Source: Antedon mediterranea
Taxonomy: Eukaryota > Echinodermata > Crinoidea > Comatulida > Antedonidae
Length of the DNA: 64,000 nucleotides
Direction of reading: 5' to 3'
Assembly (NCBI RefSeq): GCF_964355755.1
Contig: NC_092675.1
Coordinates: 11,919,312-11,983,311 of the forward strand
The position numbers were made by a program, and so were the translations under genes. Shown piece by piece: positions 24,948 through 34,894 of the stretch. Numbering within the stretch: position 1 is the first letter of the stretch; each line of letters begins with the position of its first letter. The notes under the pieces were generated by a model. It made no database searches. It was not told where the DNA came from and was given only the letters and a program-made list of their open reading frames with translations.

Positions 24948-25403
24948 GAAGAATCACAGTAGATTGAACTACTAATATTGTAAAGTAATGTTTGAATGTT
25001 GATTAAATGCTTCTGAGAAACAATTCAAAACCTAATTTGTGGAAATAACCATCTTGGTTACCTTATCTGTCTCAAATATTTCGTGAAATGTTAATTACAT
25101 TATAATTGATTGAATTGTAGGCTGTTGCTAATTACATTTTATAAATGATAATTTACATAGTGTTCATAGTTACCCATAAACGCATAACTTGGGCGACCAT
25201 TTTTTATTTTGAATGACTATACAAAATGTCATATTATAAAAACATGTTATCTTAATTACAATAGGGTCAAGTTGTCAGAAATTATATTTCCTTTTAACTT
25301 TGGGGAAACTTTTCTATTAGATTAAATACAAATATGGATGTTTTGATGAAGTTAAGACCGCTTTAAAGTGTCTGCGGCCAATAGTTACCTAAATTAACCC
25401 TAG
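24948..25403. other. non-coding spacer
   Basis: AT-rich sequence between the pseudogene and the gypsy LTR. Nothing recognisable is in it. The bases before the LTR (CTAG) nearly match those after the other LTR (CTAC), a possible decayed target-site duplication. Confidence 0.6.
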
Positions 25404-26076
25404 TGTAATATAGTGTTGCGTTGAGGTACTAATGAAAGACTCTTACTCGCTTAACTGTCGTAACACATATATTGTTTATTCAGTATAATACTTCAGTACA
25501 ATAATGATTCGGTACAATATACTATTAGGATAAGGGTACAGAGGATCAGTGATGCTGTCGGTGAGGTGTGAAGTGTGTAGGTCTGCTTCTGGAGAAGTGG
25601 CTGTAAGGTGTGTGCTCCGTGAAGTGGCTGTAAGGTGTGTGTTCCGTGAGGTGGCTGTAAGGTGTGTGTTCCGTGAAGTGGCTGTGAGGTGTGTCTGGGC
25701 TCTTCTGAAACTTGGGAGTATATTGGCTTCGGTTCATCTGCATATGTCACTACGTAATCTGCGAGGGTAACGATTGGTCCTAAGTTGATCCAGGGGTGTT
25801 TAAGTGGGAGTGATTGATCTTATCTGGGGAGGTTACAATGATGAATTGGCCCTGTCGAATCTCTGCTTAAAACTGTCAATATCTAATTGTTTTACGATGG
25901 GAACAGTCACAAAGTTAAGCTAAGTGTTTTCTTTAGGGATTCTATTATAAACTAAATGGTCATTAAAACATCTGGACAAACTCTCCTCTGGACTTTCTGG
26001 GTCAAGTTTGTGAACCTATTTGAATTCTGATACAAAGTTCAATTTCTTAAATATAAAAGTATATCGTTATATTACA
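25404..26076 (-). repeat. 3' LTR of gypsy element
   Basis: 673 bp matching 34269-34894, bounded by TGTAATAT and TATTACA on the plus strand (TG...CA form). It contains a minisatellite of about 27 bp (GTGGCTGTAAGGTGTGTGYTCC type) with four copies at 25600-25690, against about three in the other LTR. The 65-85 codon frames here come from that minisatellite and are not genes. Confidence 0.93.
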
Positions 26077-26101
26077 TCCCTCGGTTTCCCTTTTTTTTTC
26101 T
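26077..26101 (-). promoter_or_regulatory. polypurine tract
   Basis: Read on the minus strand, an A9 run then GGGAAACCGAGGGA ends exactly at the 3' LTR (TGTAATATAACG). This is the expected primer site for plus-strand DNA synthesis. Confidence 0.8.
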
Positions 26102-26525
26102 AATCTATTTAAAATATAAAAATGGTTATAATAGTGGCATGCAAATTTAAAGTTATATAAAAGAAAAAAACATTATTATACATATAAGCAAAAATTGAGT
26201 TAGCCAAAACCATTGACTCTGAATTGTAACCTTATCACTTTCACTCTCTCTCTTCTCTCTCTTAAAACAATTAAAATTAAAAATGAATTTGGTATAAAAA
26301 TTCCAGAATTTATATAAAATTTAAAAAAAAAATGTATAAAAAACAAAAGTGTTCTTCAAAATCGACATAATTGTGGGTCCATTGCTTTGGAGGCATGCTA
26401 CACTCGGATTACCAAAATATAGACATCACAACGGTTGGGTTTCCCTAAAAAACATCGGTCAAGAAGTCGACTCTCGTTAATTATTTGAAATTGAAAAAAA
26501 AATGTTTATAAAGGATAAATTGAAA

Positions 26526-27407
26526 TCAATCGGTGGGTTTATATAATCGATAAAAACGGGATGCACTCCACGGTATGTCCAACATGTAGGTAGTGGTGTA
26601 AGGGATCTCATTGAAATATACCATACCGCAATTCAAGCATTGGTATCCTTTGTTGAAGGATATTTGTTGGCAATTTTGGTGAAAAAGTGTGCCGCAGCAC
26701 TTGTTGATTGTACAATCAGTATGACAGTTTTTAATTTCGGGGTTACATTGACAAATTTGGCAGGGGGTATCTTTGTATTTATTTTCCAGGTACTGCATGT
26801 TACGGATGTGCGAATATAGTTTTTTCTTATATTTAGTTACAACATATCCAAATGGTGAGTGTTCGCTAGGTTTTAATTCGTCTTGGGGTATGATGCCTGT
26901 TTGTTGTCGGACTCTTGAAAAAAATGTTGTGCATTGTGGGGCTTTGATGTCTTTTGTAACTGCTAAGAGCAGGAGGGTCATAGAATAAATATGTTGTCTA
27001 TGAAATTCATGTGTGTTTGGTATACAAGTGGCGATGCCGTCTAAATTAATGGAAAGGTCAATTGTGGAAAAGTCGAGTAGGGCTGGTTCACTCTTATGCT
27101 TCCAAATGTAGTCTATAATGGGGGAGGACATTTTGTCGAAACAACATAAATAACTGCCAATGTGTAAAAGGGTATTTAATTTGAGGTTAGTCAGTTGGTC
27201 TGCTGGACGAATGTCGCAAATGAATAATAAAACTCTTTTCAAGGAATCTAAAGTAAATGGCATCATTTTGGTAATATGGAGAATTACGTTTTGTTCGCTT
27301 TGGTAAAGGATTATCTTCTTTATAAGGGCACATTCTGTGGACAGGGGCGTTATTGGAATTTTGTGTTTTAAGCATAACTGTGTAACGTCAAGCTTTTCGG
27401 ATTCCAT
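26526..27407 (-). CDS. gypsy ORF3, protein with RING-like zinc cluster, function unknown
   Basis: This 293-residue ORF starts at a true ATG (27407) and lies between the integrase and the 3' LTR, where some elements carry env. It has no signal peptide or convincing membrane segment, so it does not look like an envelope gene. The C-terminal third holds a Cys/His cluster: C216-x2-C219, C228, H229, C232, C237, C238, H243, C246 and C257-x2-C260. The spacing is close to a RING or PHD-type cross-brace finger. The N-terminal 200 residues are helical-looking and unrecognised. A TATA-like box lies about 230 bp upstream. If real, it could be a ubiquitin-ligase-like accessory or nucleic-acid-binding protein; that is inference. 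The ORF has no internal stop, unlike the broken sequences nearby. Confidence 0.75.
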   Translation of the reverse strand: MESEKLDVTQLCLKHKIPITPLSTECALIKKIILYQSEQNVILHITKMMPFTLDSLKRVLLFICDIRPADQLTNLKLNTLLHIGSYLCCFDKMSSPIIDYIWKHKSEPALLDFSTIDLSINLDGIATCIPNTHEFHRQHIYSMTLLLLAVTKDIKAPQCTTFFSRVRQQTGIIPQDELKPSEHSPFGYVVTKYKKKLYSHIRNMQYLENKYKDTPCQICQCNPEIKNCHTDCTINKCCGTLFHQNCQQISFNKGYQCLNCGMVYFNEIPYTTTYMLDIPWSASRFYRLYKPTD

Positions 27408-27632
27408 TTTAGGGGGAAATTTGGAATTGACTAAAATTACGATAAATAAAAATTAAAATGTATTTAAAATAAACAATATTAAACTAAATAAACGATATAA
27501 AACTCAAACAATAAAATTTCAAGTTCAACTATTATAACAATCTCACAAAAGTAAATTAACTTATAATTCGACGGTAAATACTGTATATTTGATACGCTCG
27601 TGCGACTTATTTATAGTCTGCCCATCCGGTTG

Positions 27633-27647
27633 TTTTTTTATATATAG
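27633..27647 (-). promoter_or_regulatory. TATA-like box upstream of ORF3
   Basis: The minus strand reads CTATATATAAAAAAA about 230 bp before the ORF3 start, followed by ACTATAAATAAG. The 359 bp between pol and ORF3 hold no other gene, so a separate internal promoter for ORF3 is possible. It is unproven in AT-rich DNA. Confidence 0.3.
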
Positions 27648-27766
27648 CTCGTAATTGGCTCTACTCCTCCCTCGAGCGTTAATCAAACGTCAATTGGTCA
27701 AATTGAGAAAAAATTCTAAACTTAAAGAATAATATGTACAATGAATATATCTTGCAAAAAATTAAA

Positions 27767-30700
27767 TCAGTAACTTGTTGCATTATACAAACGTTTTATG
27801 AATCGTTTTGGCGATCCACTTATCGGTATCTGTTTATCATTAATGATCTCTTTAATCAATTTATCTGTATCGTTATATCTGTCAATATTCCACCAAAATT
27901 TGCGATCATTAGATTCGTGTTTTGTTTTATCGGTGTTGCGTTTGGCTGAAGTCGGTTTAGAATATGAAACTAAAACTTGGAAATGTCCTGCTTTAAATCT
28001 ACCTCGGTTTAATGTCATATTTGAATCATTAGGTGCTGTCATAATTAGATTAGTTTGTTCCTTGATTTGTTCTTCTTTCATTTGGAATGGGGCTGCTAAT
28101 CCCATGTTATTCTCTACACAGTCAATGTAAGGTTGCAAGTTAAGGGGTTCTATCTTAGTTGGATGTGTAAGGGTATCTGATTGCAATTGGGTGGGTGTCC
28201 TATCATCTTCGTCTACAAATTCAACATTGATTTCGTCATTTACTACATTAATGGTGTTTTGGATTTTATCGTTATTATCATCGGTGGGTTCATTCAACAA
28301 TTGTTTAAGTTTTTGGAGATGTGTAAAATTTTTGCGTTCTTTGGGTGTTCTCATAAAACAGGGTTTCAGTCTGTTATAATTGAATACGTCGCGAAGTATT
28401 TCTCCTTTAATCGTCGCTAGGGTGTAGTGTGTTCTGTCTAGTACTTCATGAATTACTAATGGTCCGACCCATTCTGCGGCGATTTTCTTTGAATTTGCCG
28501 TTAGTGATGATGATGTTGGCTTGTATAAATATACGAGTTGTCCTACTGAGTAAATTGGACTTTTTTCTAAGCGTTGGGAAATCTTTGAGTTTTGGACGTT
28601 TTGTTGTGTTCGCTGTAATTGTAGCATTGTCTGTGAAATGTTTTGAAATTTCTTCTTGAGATGTTCAAAGTATTCTTCATAGGAATGAGACAATCCTGAA
28701 ATAGGGTTAAATGCTAATGAGGTCAAACTTGGAGGTTGGCGGCCAAAAACTAATTCGTAAGGGGAGTGGTTTCCTAGATGTGGGGATGAAAACGAGTTAT
28801 AAGCATAACATGTTGTTGATACAAATCTAACCCAATCTGTTCCGAATTGGTTAAGGTTGACCTTTAACAGGTCCGATACGGTGCGGATATGACGTTCAAC
28901 TTGTAAACTACCGTGATTGTGGACGCTGATGATTTTCCTATCAATATTAAGGGTGTTACATAATAGTGTTAATAATTTTCCTGTAAGGGAGGTTGCTGCA
29001 TCTGAAATAAGACGAGATGGGGGTCCAAAAATACTGATGACCTTTTGAATTAGTGCTTCACAAATTGTTTCGGCATCAATGGATTTCAAAGGTACACAAA
29101 TCAAAAATCTAGTTATCTCATCACATACTACCATAATATGTTTAAAACCTGAAGGTGAAGTTGGCATACTCTTAAAATCTAGACTGAGTGTATGAAAGGG
29201 ACGGTAAGTTGCTGGTACTCGATCGTGTAAAGGACGTAATTTATCGGTTTTGGGACGAAATTGTTGACATCTAAGACACGCTTGGGTATAATTGTTGACT
29301 TTCTCGAACATAAGGGGCATGTAAAATAATTTCCTAATAGTAAGGTAAGTACGCATCGTACCTTGGTGGCTACTTAACAAATTGTCGTGATACTGAGAAA
29401 TAATAGTCTCTGCTAAGTTTTCAGGAACAGCTAATTGCAATACAAATTCTCCACCTTTATCTTGGAAAAATAAACGGAATAGTAAACCGTTGCACAATAT
29501 GTACTGCTCTGACTTATTCTGAACTGCACGAGCTGCTTTCTTATCAGCTGGAAGGATATCATGAACTAAATAATCGTAAACTGGCTTAAAAAATGGTGAA
29601 GTTTCTTGTTCAACGCGTAATTGTTTAACATCTACTGGGAGGTTATAATCTCTAATTATCTTTCTTTGAATAACATCCATTAATCTATCTAAGTCTTGTT
29701 GTTTTGGGATGTGTGCTGACTTAAATTCAGTTATGTTTGGTACTAGTGGTTTGGGCGATGTATACAATTCAACTGGTACGTTTCGATGTGTAGTATCTTT
29801 GCTTTGCTTATTTTTGTCTACTAGTCGTTCCTCTAGAGGTTGTCGAATGTTTACATTACGTATTGGGGGTGGTGTTACGATAGGTGGCGTTATGATAGGC
29901 GGTGATCGATGTGCGTTTGTTTGTTGTCTCGTGATTATTTGTGGTGTAGCGGTAGGTTGAGGTGTAGGTCGCGTGTTTGTTGTCACTGGATTTTGATTAA
30001 TGACAGGCGTTTGTTTGGGTTTGGGTTTATGTAGGTCAGGTATATTTATTCCCATTTTCTTGGCGTATGACCTTGTTACTGGTCTGCTAGTAGATGTGTT
30101 TGTAATCGGGTTAAGAGATTCAGTCTCTGTAATATTAAATGCAATGGGTACAACTTGATCAATTTCGGAATCGTCATCACGAGGGGCTCGGGAGAGAAAA
30201 TCTGCTAAAACTAATTCAGTTCCTTTCTTATAACCAATTTGGAAAATGTATCCGGACAATCGTAATATTAGTTTCTGTAAACGGGGTGTACATGGCTGAT
30301 CTTTTGAATTCCAAATTTGTACAATTGCTGAGTGGTCTACGAATGCATCAAATTCGCAACCCTTTAGTAAATGTCGAAATGCTGAAACGTTAATGTAAAG
30401 TCCAAATAACTCTAATTCTGTGACGCTATATCGTTGACAGGCTTGTGGTAAGATTTTGGAATAATAACCTATTATGTGTTCTTTACCGTTTACTGTTTGT
30501 GTTAAATATGAACCTGTTGCGGTTCTTGAAGTGTCGCTATATAGCGTAAATCTACCTTCTTTTCTAGGCATTTGAAGAGTTGGTGGTTTAACCATTAATT
30601 GTTTAATTTCGTCAAATGCTTTCTGGTGTTCAGTAGACCAAACAAATTTTCGGCGTTTACTTGCGAGTGTATGTAACGGACGTAAAATTGATTGTATTTG

Positions 30701-31579
30701 AGAGAAAAAATGGGATACATAATTTACTGCACCAATAAATCGTTTAGTTTCTTTATGGGTTCGTGGGACTGGCAAATTTCGGATAGCTGCACACCTGTCG
30801 CCTAATGGTGTGATACATGCGTGTCCTGAAGAATTAATCAGGATGGTGTGTCCCATATATTGCACTTTATTCTTGAATAACTTACATTTCATTGGACAAA
30901 TTCTAAAACCATTTAATTGTAGGGCTTGTAAAACGGAAACAAGGTGCTGCTTATGAGCAAATTTGTCTTGGCTAAATAAAATAATATCATCGTGATGGGT
31001 GATACAGAATTCTCTAGAATTTGGGATTTCATTTAAAATTTCGTCAATCTTTGCTTGAAATATACCTGGCGAAACGTTTAATCCTTGTGCTAATCTCTTA
31101 TAATAATAATGCTTTCCACCATGATATGAAGCTATACCTGTGTATTGTTGGGCATGTTCGGCTAATGGTACACAGTGGAACGCTGATTTCAAATCAATTA
31201 CGCTAAGAATCTGTGCATTAGCGTTACCTATTGTTTTCAGAGTTTCGGCTAATAATGGGAATGGGTGATTAATACGTTTTATCCTGGAATTTAGATAGCG
31301 AAAGTCTGTGACAACTCTTTTATCTTTCGAATTTTTCTTTGAAACAAGAAGGACGGGGGAAGTATACGATTGGTGTCCTACTGCTAAGATTCCTAGTTTG
31401 ACTAATTTGTTCAATTCGGCCTCAATAACATGTTTGTCTTTGTCTGTCGCGAAGTATGGTCGAATAAAAAATGGTTCATCGTTAGAGAGGTGTATGTCAG
31501 CTTTGAAGTTTGGGCAGCTAGATAGTTCACCATAAAGTGAAAATGCGTTTCTGTTTTGTTGTAAGGTTTTATACAAATC
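27767..31579 (-). CDS. pol: gypsy pol: reverse transcriptase, RNase H, integrase
   Basis: About 1270 codons follow, in the same frame, the stop that ends protease; no ATG is used at the start, so it is normally part of a gag-pro-pol polyprotein. RT covers about residues 45-240 (numbered from Leu-Tyr at 31576), with SVIDLKSAFHC (metal Asp about 128) and the active-site motif HHDD at 194-197, where most relatives have Y-x-DD. RNase H spans 340-465: YSDTSR (D348), TELEL (E388 region), FVDHS (D414) and VLADFLSR (D459). A proline-rich linker fills 480-620. Integrase has zinc ligands H730, H737, C767 and C770, catalytic D800, D859 and E894 (D,D35E), then a GPY/F-like module near 1036 (WVGPLVI). The tail from 1080 is acidic and unrecognised. 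No frameshift was seen across 3.8 kb. Confidence 0.92.
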   Translation of the reverse strand, partial: DLYKTLQQNRNAFSLYGELSSCPNFKADIHLSNDEPFFIRPYFATDKDKHVIEAELNKLVKLGILAVGHQSYTSPVLLVSKKNSKDKRVVTDFRYLNSRIKRINHPFPLLAETLKTIGNANAQILSVIDLKSAFHCVPLAEHAQQYTGIASYHGGKHYYYKRLAQGLNVSPGIFQAKIDEILNEIPNSREFCITHHDDIILFSQDKFAHKQHLVSVLQALQLNGFRICPMKCKLFKNKVQYMGHTILINSSGHACITPLGDRCAAIRNLPVPRTHKETKRFIGAVNYVSHFFSQIQSILRPLHTLASKRRKFVWSTEHQKAFDEIKQLMVKPPTLQMPRKEGRFTLYSDTSRTATGSYLTQTVNGKEHIIGYYSKILPQACQRYSVTELELFGLYINVSAFRHLLKGCEFDAFVDHSAIVQIWNSKDQPCTPRLQKLILRLSGYIFQIGYKKGTELVLADFLSRAPRDDDSEIDQVVPIAFNITETESLNPITNTSTSRPVTRSYAKKMGINIPDLHKPKPKQTPVINQNPVTTNTRPTPQPTATPQIITRQQTNAHRSPPIITPPIVTPPPIRNVNIRQPLEERLVDKNKQSKDTTHRNVPVELYTSPKPLVPNITEFKSAHIPKQQDLDRLMDVIQRKIIRDYNLPVDVKQLRVEQETSPFFKPVYDYLVHDILPADKKAARAVQNKSEQYILCNGLLFRLFFQDKGGEFVLQLAVPENLAETIISQYHDNLLSSHQGTMRTYLTIRKLFYMPLMFEKVNNYTQACLRCQQFRPKTDKLRPLHDRVPATYRPFHTLSLDFKSMPTSPSGFKHIMVVCDEITRFLICVPLKSIDAETICEALIQKVISIFGPPSRLISDAATSLTGKLLTLLCNTLNIDRKIISVHNHGSLQVERHIRTVSDLLKVNLNQFGTDWVRFVSTTCYAYNSFSSPHLGNHSPYELVFGRQPPSLTSLAFNPISGLSHSYEEYFEHLKKKFQNISQTMLQLQRTQQNVQNSKISQRLEKSPIYSVGQLVYLYKPTSSSLTANSKKIAAEWVGPLVIHEVLDRTHYTLATIKGEILRDVFNYNRLKPCFMRTPKERKNFTHLQKLKQLLNEPTDDNNDKIQNTINVVNDEINVEFVDEDDRTPTQLQSDTLTHPTKIEPLNLQPYIDCVENNMGLAAPFQMKEEQIKEQTNLIMTAPNDSNMTLNRGRFKAGHFQVLVSYSKPTSAKRNTDKTKHESNDRKFWWNIDRYNDTDKLIKEIINDKQIPISGSPKRFIKRLYNATSY

Positions 31580-32472
31580 TTATTTTTCTCTATGTGTTAA
31601 AACGCTGTCTGTTAAATCAACTTGTTTTCTAATTATTTCTTCCTCGGTTAAAGTTAGCAATGGGTCTGTACGTTCTAAATGTGGGTACTTGTTTGCGTTG
31701 TCATTGGTCAACTTTATTCTATCTATTGGTAGGTCGTTAATAACTGTTACAAGGTTGGTTAAGTGAAGGCTCGCGATAGGTTGATGTGTATTTAGAGATA
31801 CGTTTCTGTTTGTGTTGTTAGTGATATCAATGTTGGTTTCTCCTCTGTGTAATTTTACTAACATATCTGATGGACAAAGTTTTGAAATATGGATGGTTGC
31901 ATGTAGAACAACATCGGAATTGCGTACGAAGGCGGGAACCCTTCTTTTTAATTTAACTGTTTTAGTATCACCGGGTTTAAGAAAAATCTTGTGGACAGGA
32001 CGAAAGCTAAAAATATTTGGTCTAATGCGAAATGTCTTTTCCTTAAAATTTAAAGTACCGTCGAGTTCAGACGATGTTTCGGTTCCAAGTATCAGGTCAA
32101 TACCTGTCAAATTTTTAACGATTAATGCTGAAATTTTAAATTTGTGTCCTTGGATAAATAATTCGAATTGCACTAAGTGGTTGGCATATAAGAAGTCACC
32201 GTTACCTAATCTAAATTTAGTTGTGTTCACTTTAACTGGCTTTAAACGCGATAAATAAAGTGAGGAATTAACGTACGATTGTGAGATTATAGTTCTAGTT
32301 GAACCACTGTCAAATAAAGTTAAAACATTTCTACCATCTGGTAAATTTCCTTTAACGTAATTTCTGTCGTTAAGTAACAAATCAATATTATCTGAATTCC
32401 CTAAGTATTTTGCCTTAAAATTGTCGTATTTAGTATGGGGGGCCAGATTATAGGCGGCATCTAGTCCCCTTT
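31580..32472 (-). CDS. pro: gypsy aspartic protease
   Basis: The frame is open from the gag overlap to TAA at 31580-31582. The best-supported part (266 codons from 32380) shows the retroviral-type protease signature LTLFDSGSTRTIIS with catalytic Asp about residue 24, then a flap region and LILGTE about residue 97. It processes the polyprotein. It lies one frame away from gag, and the region GATTTTTAAAAAGGGG at the gag end is open in both frames, so expression by minus-1 frameshifting is plausible. It is in the same frame as pol and separated from it by a single TAA: either a nonsense mutation in this copy or a readthrough codon. Confidence 0.85.
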
Positions 32473-33438
32473 TTAAAAATCCTGCTGGTGGCTAGGGTAG
32501 TAATTGTTTGACTGTTGGTATGGGTATGGCGGGAAATAGTTTCCGTAAGAGCGGTTTTGTTGTCGGCAGTGCCTTGCGATGTGGCCTGGTTTCCCGCAGT
32601 AATAACAGGTTGGGGGAGGTTGTCTATATCTTGGGGTCGGTGGGGTCTGGAATTGGGGTTTGTATGGGCTTGGGCTTCGGTTTCGTCTTGGGATATAATT
32701 TCGGGTGGGGGAACGTGAGCGTCGAGTATCATCATTAAGGGATCGTTTTGTTGTGGCCATGTCTAACTTGAGGGAATTTATCTCATGTTGGAGCGATTCG
32801 AGACTATTAGGCCTATCTGTTTCCTTATTGATATTGAATGAAACTTCCCGTGTGGCATCATCTACGGAAAGGTCAAGGTAATTTTGTGTGCTATTTACAA
32901 TATTTTCAATAGTGGCATCGATTGGGGTGGACATGGCTACAGCTGCTCTACATTTTGGTGGAAGGGTCGAAATAAATTTATTCTTTATCTGCTGGTCAGC
33001 GTATCCAATTCTGTCTGCGGCTTGTTTGATTTTGGTTAAATGCTTTTCGGCGTTGTCGCCAGTGGTGTATGTAATTGAATCGTATTCTCTTATGTGCGCA
33101 TAGATTGATTTGTTTTTACTAAACCTGTTGATGAATTGGGTTTTTAAGGATTCTAGTGAATCGAACTGCTTTCCCTCAATCCAGAGTCTAGCTTGGCCCT
33201 GAAGGCTACGTTTAAAAATACTTATTACATTAATTAATTGGGCATTGTTTACAGGGTTTTCTAACGTGTGGGCCTCAAGGTAGTCGGTAAACGATAAGTA
33301 ATGTGCACTACATTGGTCGTGATCGGTTATGGAACCGTCATATCTTTTGGGAAGGAAATCGGTTTGTCTTAGGTGGGGCACGGGGTGAGGATTGACGGGC
33401 TCATTTAAAATTACTTCGTTATCAACAACGTCGACCAT
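32473..33438 (-). CDS. gag: gypsy gag with CCHC zinc knuckle
   Basis: A 321-residue ORF from ATG 33438. Residues about 30-190 resemble the retrotransposon capsid domain (FLPKRYDG, SLQGQARLW, LKTQFINRF, FISTLPPKCRAAV). A Ser/Arg-rich stretch (239-258) leads to a CCHC knuckle C278-x2-C281-x4-H286-x4-C291, which binds nucleic acid. It forms the particle that packages the element RNA. It stops at TAA 32473 right at the T5A5 run where the protease frame is also open. Length and layout are normal for Ty3/gypsy gag. Confidence 0.9.
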   Translation of the reverse strand: MVDVVDNEVILNEPVNPHPVPHLRQTDFLPKRYDGSITDHDQCSAHYLSFTDYLEAHTLENPVNNAQLINVISIFKRSLQGQARLWIEGKQFDSLESLKTQFINRFSKNKSIYAHIREYDSITYTTGDNAEKHLTKIKQAADRIGYADQQIKNKFISTLPPKCRAAVAMSTPIDATIENIVNSTQNYLDLSVDDATREVSFNINKETDRPNSLESLQHEINSLKLDMATTKRSLNDDTRRSRSPTRNYIPRRNRSPSPYKPQFQTPPTPRYRQPPPTCYYCGKPGHIARHCRQQNRSYGNYFPPYPYQQSNNYYPSHQQDF

Positions 33439-34250
33439 ACTTTATAATATTAATTATTAATCAAATATCAAAAACAATTTAGTGTATATATATGTAAACT
33501 CTCACTTTGCAATCAAGGTTACAAATCAAAATCAAAATGGCTTTGACTTACCCCAAATGCTTCGGATCCAATTAAAATGAATTAAAGGAATGCAAAAGTG
33601 TTCAAAATTGTTTAAATGTTCAAAAAACGAATTAAAGAAATGTTAAAGGTGCTCATCAATGTTCAAATTTTCAAACAACGAATTAAAAAAAAATGCGAAA
33701 GGTGTTCATCAATGTTAAAAAAAAGTAAATGTTAAAAAAACGATCGAAAAAAAAACGGCGTGAAGTTGAAAGTCTCTAAACGAAACAGTTCTTGTCCGCT
33801 TGCTTCTGTTTTGATTCTTCTTGGGTCTTCCTCGATTATCTTTTTTGTCTTTATCCAATGGTTATAATTTTATAAAATTTCTGCTTGTCTCGATTTCATT
33901 CAAATATAATTTCAGCTTGTCTTTTGTGTCTTCCTCGATTATCTTCTTTGTCTTCATCCAATGGTAATAATTTGATAAAATTTCTGCTTGTCTCGATCTC
34001 ATTCAAATATAATTTCAGCTTGTCTTTTGTGTCTTCCTCGATTATCTTCTTTGTCTTCATCCAATGGTAATAATTTGATCAAATTTCTGCTTGTCTCGAT
34101 CTCATTCAAATATAATTTCAGCTTGTCTTTTGAGTCAAAGTAAATTTCTGGTTTTCTCCTTTCAAACAAATATGGTTATTTTTGTCTTCGTCTTCGGCTT
34201 CGTGTCTTGTTAAGTGTTTATTTCTTGTTTTCTCACGCCGTTCCTTATGA
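33439..34250 (-). other. gypsy 5' untranslated leader with 103 bp tandem repeats
   Basis: Between the 5' LTR and gag. CCAATGGT recurs at 33855, 33958 and 34061, exactly 103 bp apart, inside repeats that include ATTTCTGCTTGTCTCGAT and CTTCCTCGATTATCTTC. A second, shorter repeat (ACGAATTAAA, GTGTTCATCAATGTT) occupies 33600-33720. No ORF of note. Long leaders with repeats may hold packaging or translation signals, but the sequence does not show which. Confidence 0.8.
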
Positions 34251-34268
34251 AATTTGGGTCTTCCACCA
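34251..34268 (-). promoter_or_regulatory. primer binding site
   Basis: Read on the minus strand, the bases directly after the 5' LTR are TGGTGGAAGACCCAAATT. The leading TGG complements the CCA end of a tRNA, as expected for minus-strand priming. The matching tRNA was not identified. Confidence 0.75.
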
Positions 34269-34894
34269 TGTAATATAATGTTGCGTTGTTGGAGGTACTA
34301 ATGAAGACTCTAACTCGCTTGACTGTCGTAACACATATATTATTTATTCAGTATAATACTTCAGTACAATATACAACTATAAGTATAGATAAGGAACGCG
34401 GAGGATCAATGATGCTGTCGGTGAGGTGTGAAGTGTGTAGGTCTGCTGTGAGGTGTGTGCTCCGTGAGGTGGCTGTGAGGTGTGTGCTCCGTGAGATGGC
34501 TGTGAGGTGTGTCTTTTCCCTTCTGAAACTTGGGAGTATATTGGCTCAGTTCATTTGCATAATGTCATTACATCATCTGTGAGGGTAACGATTGGTCCTA
34601 AGTTGATCCAGGGGTGTTTAAGTGGGAGTGATTAACGGTATAATAAGGTATTTCTGTGATGGATGACACTGTCAAATCTGTACTTAAATAGTGTCCATCA
34701 CTCCTGGTTTAACGATGGGAAAAGTCACAAAATTAAGCTAAGTGTTTTCTTTAGGGATTCTATTATAAACTAAATGGTCATTAAAACATCTGGACAAACT
34801 CTCCTTTGGACTTTCTGGGTCAAGTTTGTGAACCTATTTGAATTCCGATACAAAGGTCAATTTCTTAAATATAAAAGTATATCTTTATATCACA
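34269..34894 (-). repeat. 5' LTR of gypsy element
   Basis: 626 bp matching 25404-26076, bounded by TGTAATAT and TATCACA on the plus strand. Differences include fewer minisatellite copies (34440-34515) and a rearranged stretch near 34635-34700. The bases after it (CTACG) only partly match those before the 3' LTR. Confidence 0.92.

Larger units (their letters stand above)
25404..34894 (-). mobile_element. Ty3/gypsy LTR retrotransposon, near complete
   Basis: All parts are in order on the minus strand: 5' LTR 34269-34894, PBS, untranslated leader with 103 bp repeats, gag, protease, RT-RNase H-integrase, a third ORF, polypurine tract and 3' LTR 25404-26076. Protease-RT-RH-INT order, a CCHC knuckle and a GPY/F-like module place it in Ty3/gypsy. 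The LTRs have diverged by many substitutions and indels, and there is an in-frame stop between protease and RT, so it is probably not a very recent insertion even though the long ORFs remain open. Confidence 0.93.

Noticed and set aside
25493-25770. Overlapping 65-85 codon frames on both strands
   Set aside because: They are produced by the 27 bp minisatellite in the 3' LTR.
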